The position numbers and the translations under genes were made by a program. A stretch of DNA of 48,823 nucleotides from Chloroflexota bacterium (GTDB taxonomy: Bacteria; Chloroflexota; Limnocylindria; Limnocylindrales; CSP1-4), in assembly GCA_005883615.1 (NCBI GenBank), contig VBEC01000072.1, positions 1-48,823 on the forward strand. The letters run 5' to 3'. Numbering within the stretch: position 1 is the stretch's first letter; every line of letters begins with the position of its first letter. This document shows, piece after piece, positions 43,176 through 48,823 of this stretch. The notes under the pieces are model-generated. The model did no database searches, had not been told where the DNA came from, and saw only the letters and a program-made list of their open reading frames with translations.

Positions 43176-44351
43176 TCAGGCGGTTTGGGCGTCTCGACCG
43201 GGCTGCTCGAGACCGCCCTGCGCGGGAGCCGGGAACAGGCGCACCAGGACGGTCGAGCCGGCGATGCTGAGCACGACCGTCGCCAGAACAGCCGCGTGGA
43301 CCTCGATCGCAACTGCCCCCGCGGCCAGCAGAATGGACACGAGCACGAAGCTGAATTCGCCGATCTGGCTGAGGCCCACGGCGAGCTGCCCCGGCCGGGC
43401 ATGCAGGCCGGCCAGCCGCGCGAGGACGAACCCCGGCAGCGTCTTTCCCAGCACGAGAAGCGCGAGCAGGAGGCCGAGCCACGGCAGGCCCGCGCCAAGA
43501 GCGGCGGGGTCGATGATCATCCCGATCGTGACGAAGAACAGGACGGCGAACACGTCCCGGAACGGCAGCATCCGGCGCCTCGCCTCCGCGGCGTCCGGGC
43601 TTTCGGTCACCGCCAGTCCGGCAACGAACGCCGCGAGCGCGAGCGGAACCCCGAAGACGACCGCGCCCAGCCCGGCCAGCCCGAGCCCACTGGCGACGGA
43701 CACGATCAGGAACAGGTCGTGCTCATTTCGCAGGGCGCGCAGCACTTGGGGCAAGAGCCAGGCGCCGACCAACGCGACGGCCACGAAGGCCGCGATGCTG
43801 GCGATGGCGACGCCGATCGGTCGGCTGCCGGGATTAGCCACGGCCAGCAGGACCATCGACAGGCCAACCCCGGTCACGTCCTGCAGGACGGACCAGCCCA
43901 GGAGGGCCTGCTCGGTGGAGCGGTCGGTCGTCCGGCGGCGACTGCGAGTGATGTTGACGATGACGACGCTCGACGACATCGCGACGCACAGACCGAGCAC
44001 CGACGCGGCCAGGAAAGAAAGACCCATAGAGGACATCACCACCGCTACGAGCGCGGTCGTGAAAACCGTCTGGAGCGGGGCCGCCCACATCAGGCCGCGA
44101 TGGTCGCGACCAAGGGCGAAGAGGTCGACTTCGATGCCGACCTCGAACAGCAGGAGCACCACTCCGACGTCGGCGAGCAGCTCCAGCTGGTGGCGCTCGG
44201 CGACGTAGCCAGGCGTGAAGGGTGAGACGAGGAGACCGACCGCCAGATACCCAAGAACGGCCGGCAACCCGACCCGGCGCGCAAGCAATCCCGCTCCGGC
44301 TGCACCGAGAAGAACGAGGGCGATCTCCAGGATCGATGGGGCGGAGGCCAT
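43176..44351 (-). CDS. CPA2-family cation:proton antiporter (KefB-like)
   Basis: Polytopic antiporter (391 residues, about 12 hydrophobic segments). Family features: LARRVGLPAVLGYLAVGLLV near the N-terminus, ELLADVGVVLLLFEVGIEVD, the unwound-helix region SSSVVIVNITRSRRRT, GWSVLQDVTGVGLSMVLL, and QIGEFSFVLVSILL. No C-terminal nucleotide-binding (RCK/TrkA-N) domain is present, so it is the short form. Start ATG at 44349-44351. Substrate (Na or K) not decided. Confidence 0.88.
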   Translation of the reverse strand: MASAPSILEIALVLLGAAGAGLLARRVGLPAVLGYLAVGLLVSPFTPGYVAERHQLELLADVGVVLLLFEVGIEVDLFALGRDHRGLMWAAPLQTVFTTALVAVVMSSMGLSFLAASVLGLCVAMSSSVVIVNITRSRRRTTDRSTEQALLGWSVLQDVTGVGLSMVLLAVANPGSRPIGVAIASIAAFVAVALVGAWLLPQVLRALRNEHDLFLIVSVASGLGLAGLGAVVFGVPLALAAFVAGLAVTESPDAAEARRRMLPFRDVFAVLFFVTIGMIIDPAALGAGLPWLGLLLALLVLGKTLPGFVLARLAGLHARPGQLAVGLSQIGEFSFVLVSILLAAGAVAIEVHAAVLATVVLSIAGSTVLVRLFPAPAQGGLEQPGRDAQTA

Positions 44352-44473
44352 GCTCCGCAGGGTACCGGAGGCTCAGTCCGGCACGAGAGGCGGTGTTCCA
44401 ATTGTGGGCATTTTGCCCGAACGCGGAGGCCGTTCTTGTCCGAAGGTTTCGGACGGTCGACGTCGGCGGAGAG

Positions 44474-44659
44474 TCAGCCCGCCTCGGCCTTGGCCCCAGT
44501 CAGCACCCGTTGCGCCCGCCGCACGGCCATCCAGAGCAGTCCACCGATCAGGGCAAGCGCCGGGGAGATCGTTTCGCCGACCATGACGTGACCGACCACG
44601 GCAATGGCCACGATCGTCCAGAGGAGCACGCCCATCGCGAGAATGAAGTTGCGGGACAT
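44474..44659 (-). CDS. Small two-helix membrane protein
   Basis: 61 residues: MSRNFILAMGVLLWTIVAIA, then a short Gly/Glu loop and a second hydrophobic segment (SPALALIGGLLWMAV), ending in a basic/Glu tail. The ATG at 44657-44659 follows an AAGGTGG by about 11 bases. I do not recognise it. It lies upstream of the CPA2 antiporter with 122 bases between, and could be a small accessory subunit; that is only a guess. Confidence 0.6.
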   Translation of the reverse strand: MSRNFILAMGVLLWTIVAIAVVGHVMVGETISPALALIGGLLWMAVRRAQRVLTGAKAEAG

Positions 44660-44878
44660 TTTTCGACCCACCTTGCCAGGACTCCGTTTCGACCCTGCCC
44701 GGCAACCCGGGCGACCTGCAGATCGAAGGGCCACGACCATAACCGATAGTCCTGCTCTTGGATGCCCCCAAAGTCCCAAAGTGGTTCGGTCTGGCACCAG
44801 ATACTGGGGCCACCAACGTCGACTCCTCGGCGCTCACTGTGTAGCCACCGGCGTTGGCGGCAATTGATCTTCGGAACG

Positions 44879-44955
44879 TGGTGGGCGGTGAGGGACTCGA
44901 ACCCCCGACTTCCTCGGTGTAAGCGAGGCGCTCTAACCAGCTGAGCTAACCGCCC
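44879..44955 (-). tRNA. tRNA-Val (anticodon TAC)
   Basis: Acceptor GGGCGGT / ACCGCCC, discriminator A, encoded CCA. Anticodon loop CTTACAC gives TAC. T-loop GGTTCGAGTCC intact. A TATGCT hexamer lies just upstream on the minus strand, without a -35. Confidence 0.95.
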
Positions 44956-45347
44956 GACCGTGAGCATACGTGTTCAATCGGTGAGTCGGCCGGGCGGGAG
45001 CGCTGCTGATTTCGCTGATGCATCAACTGGCGGGCAATCGTGGAGGGGATCTCAGCGGATGTGCCAGTTGGGCTCGGATGCCACTCGGGAAGCGGCCGAG
45101 ATTGATGCACGTGCGCGATCAGACGCCCGCCCGGACCCGCGCCGGCCGGGCGCGCCGCGGCGGGCGGACCAGCTCCCGACTCCACGCGGAGTCAGTTTCG
45201 GGCACCACCGAGCGTAGAAGCTGCCGAATTCGTGCGAACTCGACTGCCTGCAAGCGGTCGTCAGGCGTTCTGGCTCCACGGGGAGTCACCGACTTGAGAG
45301 CTGGCCCAGGCTCTTCGCACGCGGAGAACCGTCGCACGGCGGGAGGG
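44956..45347. other. 392-base gap between tRNA-Val and tRNA-Leu
   Basis: No supported gene. It contains a perfect hairpin GACTCC-ACGC-GGAGTC at 45178-45193 and a related imperfect copy (CTCCACGGGGAG) near 45275-45288. Open frames on both strands have no recognisable content. Confidence 0.35.
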
Positions 45348-45432
45348 TGGTGCCCAGGCCGGGACTTGAACCCGGATGAGTTGCCTCATACGCCCCTCAA
45401 ACGTACGCGTATACCAATTCCGCCACCTGGGC
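45348..45432 (-). tRNA. tRNA-Leu (anticodon GAG)
   Basis: Acceptor GCCCAGG / CCTGGGC, discriminator A, encoded CCA. Anticodon stem TACGT / GCGTA with loop TTGAGGG gives GAG. Long variable arm TGAGGCAACTCA, as expected for Leu. Confidence 0.92.
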
Positions 45433-45473
45433 AGGTGTCCCGTGCGGGCGCCAGGGAGGTCCGTCTGGAGGGG

Positions 45474-45561
45474 TGGTACCGAGGAAGGGATTTGAACCCA
45501 TACGCCCTTGCGGGCACTAGCTCCTGAAGCTAGCGCGTCTACCAGATTCCGCCACCTCGGC
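45474..45561 (-). tRNA. tRNA-Leu (anticodon CAG)
   Basis: Anticodon stem CTAGC / GCTAG with loop TTCAGGA gives CAG. Long variable arm. Two irregularities: the first acceptor pair is G-U (GCCGAGG with CCTCGGT) and the T stem has a T-T mismatch (ATGGG with CCCTT). Encoded CCA. Confidence 0.9.
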
Positions 45562-45588
45562 CCGGACCGACCCGACCGGTTCGAGGGT

Positions 45589-47322
45589 CTACCGGCCGCT
45601 CGCGAGGCGCCATGTTAGCACGTCCCAATAACGATCAGCCGGATCACCGAGCTGCCGCGGAGCGGGTCCCTGGACCCGATCCGAGAGCGCCACGACTTCG
45701 TCCCGAAAGAACAGCGGCAGCACATACTGGTTCTTCGCAAGCTCGCTTTCGAGCGCTCGGAAAGCCGCCTTTCGGCCATCGACCGTGCCCGGTTGGCGAG
45801 CCGCCTCGAGTAGCTTGTCGAGAGCAGGCTGCTGGATGCCCGACACGTTCGACCCGGTCGTCGTCGCCTGCGTCGACGCCAGGAACGGGTACAGGTCGGG
45901 GTCGAGCCCCACGTTGATGTCGATCGCCGCGGACGTGAACTGCCCGGGCTGGAGCCGCTGGCCGATGAGGACCGCCGGCGACAGGCCGACCAGATCGACG
46001 GTCAGCCCGAACCGCCGCCAGTCGGCTGCAACGCGCTGTGCCGCCGCCCAGGCGATGGGGTTCGAGGCCTGCTCCGGCGCGACGAGCTGGAGGCGATAGG
46101 CGGCCGATCCCCCGGGAGCGACCCAACGGCCCTTGACCTGCTTCCAGCCGGCCGCCTTCAGGCCGGCGGCGGCGGCCTTGAGGTCGTACTGGATCGGAGC
46201 ACTGGCCGACGGATCGAACGCCCAGGACGTCGGCGGAATGAGCGAATCGGCACGCGTGCCGTTGCCCGCCAGGACGTCGTCGATCATCCCCGCGCGATCG
46301 ATCGCCTGCAGCAGCGCGACCCGAGCGCGAGAGTCACGCAGCTCGCGGTGGCTGACGCGCAGGTTGAGGACGATGCCCGTGAGCGTAGAGCGCGGGTAGC
46401 GGACCAGGCGTGACCCTGGCAATGCGCCGAGGTCGCGAGCCATCGCCGGTGGCAGGCCAACGGCCGCGTCGAGACCGCCCGCCCGATACGCCTCCGCGAG
46501 TGCCGCCGGATCGGTGTAGAAACGGAGCTGGATGCTGGGCAGGTACGGCACGACGCGCCGCGGCGAAGGCGACGCACCGGGCGCCGGATTGCCCACCGAT
46601 GGCGAGGCTCCCGGGTTGCCCGGAGGGGCGCTCGACCCACCCGGCGCCGCGGCCCGGGCGGTCGGCACGAGGTCTGCCTGCAGCGGATCCCAGGACACCA
46701 GCCGGAATGGCCCGGAGCCGATGGGTTGCTGCGAGAACGGGTTGGCGGACAGCGCCGAGGGCGGGACGCCGCCCAGGAGATGGAGGGGCAGCAGCGGTTG
46801 GGTGGTGGCCGTCAGGAAGCCGGCCACTGGCGTGGCGAGAGTGAAACGAACAGTCCGCGAGTCGACGGCCGTGATGTGCACCTCGGCCCATGATGCGGCG
46901 GCTGCCCCCTGATAGGCGGGATTTTGCAGCGTCTCGATGGTGAACAGCACGTCCGCGCTGGTCAGCGGCTCGCCGTCCTGCCACGTCGCGTCGGAGCGGA
47001 GCGTGAACGTGTAGGACAGGCCCTTGTCGTCGACCGACCAGCGCTCGGCGAGGTCGGGCAGGATCGTGCCGTCGGGTCCGAGCCGGGTCAGGCCCGAGAA
47101 GATCAGGGCGACCAGGTCCCGATCGGCCTGGGTGGTGGCCGTCAGGGGATTGATCTGGTTCGGGTGACCGAGGATGCCCTCGCGGTAGCCCTTCAGGGCC
47201 CCGGGCGACGCGCTAGAACTCGCCGACGGTGCGGTCTGGAACGCAGGCGCCCCGATCGCCGTGGTGACGGCCAGCAGCAGGCCGACGAGCGTCACGATGA
47301 CGAGGCGATCGCGACCGGTCAC
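45589..47322 (-). CDS. Family-5 extracellular solute-binding protein (oligopeptide/nickel type)
   Basis: 577-residue substrate-binding protein of the OppA/DppA family. N-terminal hydrophobic segment (LVIVTLVGLLLAVTTAIGAP) is a probable Sec signal or anchor; there is no lipobox Cys. The binding domain starts at GHPNQINPLTATTQADRD, with YTFTLRSDATWQDGEPLTSA and QPIGSGPFRLVSWDP. A Gly/Pro/Ser linker of about 40 residues interrupts it (PGGSSAPPGNPGASPSVGNP). The C-terminal lobe contains RVALLQAIDRAGMIDDV and NQYVLPLFFRDEVVA. No permease or ATPase is adjacent; secG lies upstream. The GTG start has GAGGAG seven bases upstream. Confidence 0.87.
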   Translation of the reverse strand: MTGRDRLVIVTLVGLLLAVTTAIGAPAFQTAPSASSSASPGALKGYREGILGHPNQINPLTATTQADRDLVALIFSGLTRLGPDGTILPDLAERWSVDDKGLSYTFTLRSDATWQDGEPLTSADVLFTIETLQNPAYQGAAAASWAEVHITAVDSRTVRFTLATPVAGFLTATTQPLLPLHLLGGVPPSALSANPFSQQPIGSGPFRLVSWDPLQADLVPTARAAAPGGSSAPPGNPGASPSVGNPAPGASPSPRRVVPYLPSIQLRFYTDPAALAEAYRAGGLDAAVGLPPAMARDLGALPGSRLVRYPRSTLTGIVLNLRVSHRELRDSRARVALLQAIDRAGMIDDVLAGNGTRADSLIPPTSWAFDPSASAPIQYDLKAAAAGLKAAGWKQVKGRWVAPGGSAAYRLQLVAPEQASNPIAWAAAQRVAADWRRFGLTVDLVGLSPAVLIGQRLQPGQFTSAAIDINVGLDPDLYPFLASTQATTTGSNVSGIQQPALDKLLEAARQPGTVDGRKAAFRALESELAKNQYVLPLFFRDEVVALSDRVQGPAPRQLGDPADRYWDVLTWRLASGR

Positions 47323-47385
47323 GAGTCGCTCCTCGTCTGGCCCTTCGTCGAGATCAGGCGTCGGCCGCCACGCGGCGCCGCAGGC

Positions 47386-47625
47386 CTAGCCCGTGCTGGT
47401 CGTGGTCGGCGAGAAGGCGAACGCCGCCAGGCAGAACAGGACGAACAGGAACGCCAGGATGATCGTGAATTGCCACAGCCGACGCTCGATCCCCCGCCGG
47501 CTCCGATACACCGCCGAATCGCCGCCGAAGGTGCCCGACAGGCCGGTTCCACGCGCCTGCAGAAGGATGGCGGCCATGAGGGCGATGCTGACGATGAGCT
47601 GGCCCACGGCCAGGAACGGATTCAC
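47386..47625 (-). CDS. secG: Preprotein translocase subunit SecG
   Basis: 79-residue SecYEG accessory subunit. First membrane segment VGQLIVSIALMAAILLQA, then the conserved G-x-G-L-S-G-T-F-G-G loop, and a second membrane segment (FTIILAFLFVLFCLAAFAF). The Gly/Thr-rich loop followed by YRSRRGIERRLW is usual. GTG at 47623-47625 has GGAGGTC eight bases upstream. It follows gpmI by 52 bases; the gpmI-secG region resembles glycolytic clusters where secG follows tpiA or gpmI. Confidence 0.94.
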   Translation of the reverse strand: MNPFLAVGQLIVSIALMAAILLQARGTGLSGTFGGDSAVYRSRRGIERRLWQFTIILAFLFVLFCLAAFAFSPTTTSTG

Positions 47626-47677
47626 GCGGAATTGACCTCCGAGGGATGCGGCCGGCGGATGGTAGCACAGGCTTCCT

Positions 47678-48823
47678 CTAGCCCGGTTCGAGCAGGGAGT
47701 GGCCCGTGATTCCGGGCCACGGCGGCAGGCCTGCGAGGTCCAGGATCGTGGGCGTGACGTCGGCCAGCACGCCGTCGCGAAGGCGCCGGTCCTCGACGCT
47801 TCGACCGACGGCCACGATCGGCACGGGGTTCAGCGAGTGGGCAGTCACGGGATTGCCGCCAGCGTCGCGCATCTCGTCGGCGTTGCCATGATCAGCCGTG
47901 ATGAGCAGCAGGGAGCCGGGACCGCGGGCGCTGGCTGCGTCGACCTCCTGCATCGCGCCGACGACCCGCGTCAGGCACCGGTCGATGGTTTCGAGCGCGA
48001 CGATGGTCGCGTCCCAGACGCCCGTATGGCCGACCATGTCCGGGTTCGCATAGTTGGCCACGATCAGGTCGTATCGCCCCGACCCGATGGCCTCGACGAG
48101 GGCATCGGTAACGCCGGCCGAGCTCATCTCGGGCTGGAGGTCGTACGTGGCGACCCTTGCGCTCGGTACGAGTAGCCGATCCTCGCCGGGCCACGCCGTC
48201 TCTGTGCCGCCGTTGAAGAAGTACGTCACGTGGGCATATTTCTCCGTCTCCGCGACGTGGAACTGCCGCCAGCCGGCCTCAGATACGGTTTCGGCGAGCG
48301 ACCGCACGGGCTCCGGCGGGAACGCGACCAGCACCGCCAGCCCTTCTTCATACTCGGTCATGGTGACGACGAGCAGGTCGCTCGGAGTTGGCCCCTGGGC
48401 AGCCCGGTCGAACTGGTCGAAGTCCCGGTCGGCCAGCGCGTGCGTCAGCTGGCGAGCGCGGTCCGCCCGGAAGTTGCAGTGGACGATCGGGTCCCGATCG
48501 CGCACCTTCCCGTCCACCCCGTCGATCACCGTTGGGCGGAGGAACTCGTCGTTCTCGCCACGCCCGTAACCCGCCGCGATGGCCTCCGAAGCCGACGCCG
48601 CATGCTCCCCCAGCCCGTGGACGATCGCGTCGTAGCCGGCCTCGATCCGCTCCCATCGCTTGTCGCGGTCCATCGCGTAGTAGCGGCCACCGACCGTCGC
48701 GATTCGGGCATCAGGGTGGGCGGCGGCCAGCCGGCGCTCGAGGTCCGGCAGGTACCCGTCCGCGGACCGCGGCGGCGTGTCGCGGCCGTCGAGGAGCGTA
48801 TGGACGCGAACGGACGGCACTCC
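47678..48823 (-). CDS. gpmI: 2,3-bisphosphoglycerate-independent phosphoglycerate mutase, C-terminal part (cut by window edge)
   Basis: Glycolytic enzyme interconverting 3- and 2-phosphoglycerate. About 382 residues are present and the frame runs off the window; the catalytic Ser loop is in the missing N-terminus. Seen: HTLLDGRDTPPRSADGYL, GRYYAMDRDKRWERIEAGYD, NFRADRARQLTHAL, KYAHVTYFFNGGTE, ANPDMVGHTGVWDATIVALE and LITADHGNADEM, the metal-binding signatures. The end (DVTPTILDLAGLPP) is standard. Leads into secG. Confidence 0.96.
   Translation of the reverse strand, partial: GVPSVRVHTLLDGRDTPPRSADGYLPDLERRLAAAHPDARIATVGGRYYAMDRDKRWERIEAGYDAIVHGLGEHAASASEAIAAGYGRGENDEFLRPTVIDGVDGKVRDRDPIVHCNFRADRARQLTHALADRDFDQFDRAAQGPTPSDLLVVTMTEYEEGLAVLVAFPPEPVRSLAETVSEAGWRQFHVAETEKYAHVTYFFNGGTETAWPGEDRLLVPSARVATYDLQPEMSSAGVTDALVEAIGSGRYDLIVANYANPDMVGHTGVWDATIVALETIDRCLTRVVGAMQEVDAASARGPGSLLLITADHGNADEMRDAGGNPVTAHSLNPVPIVAVGRSVEDRRLRDGVLADVTPTILDLAGLPPWPGITGHSLLEPG

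Noticed and set aside
41682-44225. 847-residue open frame on the plus strand
   Set aside because: It is the antisense shadow of htpX, lemA and the CPA2 antiporter; composition is Arg/Gln/Asp/His-biased with no family match.
45178-45193. Hairpin GACTCC-ACGC-GGAGTC between tRNAs
   Set aside because: Short stem with no T-tract; an imperfect relative lies about 100 bases away, but two copies do not make a repeat family. Mentioned only in the gap entry.

Overview
The window is GC-rich, densely coded and almost entirely housekeeping. The organism looks like a member of the Chloroflexota, possibly the Limnocylindria/Ellin6529 side. This is inferred from GC content, frequent GTG starts, a Firmicute-like backbone of gene order and the neighbourhood coaD / coiled-coil protein / DUF177 / rpmF; no marker gene was compared against a database. 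I see no phage, IS element, CRISPR array or integron.

Layout. (1) 1-11120, leftward: one tight run of 14 genes, read Asp23 - fakA-like - recG - rsmD - coaD - coiled-coil - DUF177 - rpmF - plsX - Asp23 - nusB - acpP - rnc - smc (cut by the window edge). It joins acyl-chain supply (fakA, plsX, acpP), ribosome and rRNA work (rsmD, DUF177, rpmF, rnc), CoA synthesis and chromosome maintenance (recG, smc). A divergent promoter region with a perfect palindrome separates it from rpmB. (2) 11559-28359, leftward: ileS - lspA - rluD-like - gmk - priA - USP-like - def - fmt - molybdenum hydroxylase - rlmN - rpe - PAP2 - dtd. This resembles the Bacillus gmk-priA-def-fmt-rsmB-rlmN-rpe order, with an orphan molybdenum hydroxylase subunit where rsmB would lie. 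(3) 28437-35543: an envelope-related LCP protein converges on an ilvE-glycosyltransferase pair, followed by a coupled membrane-transport trio (TSUP, DUF1634, Ca/cation antiporter). (4) 35599-38878: rpsF-ssb-rpsR, then a CpaE/TadZ-like receiver-ParA protein and a tandem ACT protein. (5) 38946-41522: a gene-poor stretch with three small hypothetical genes, hairpins and a five-tRNA array (Phe, Gly, Gln, Cys, Leu). (6) 41523-48823: htpX-lemA, a CPA2 antiporter, a mini membrane protein, tRNA-Val and two tRNA-Leu, a family-5 solute-binding protein, secG and gpmI (cut by the window edge).

Many neighbouring genes overlap by ATGA or GTGA, which implies translational coupling. Several candidate promoters have an extended -10 (TGn before the hexamer). 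Two genes seem to need rare start codons: fmt (CTG) and the coiled-coil gene (ATA). No clearly new multi-gene system is evident. The best leads are the two odd starts, the orphan molybdenum hydroxylase, the extended Rpe, the transport trio and the small Cys-rich protein.
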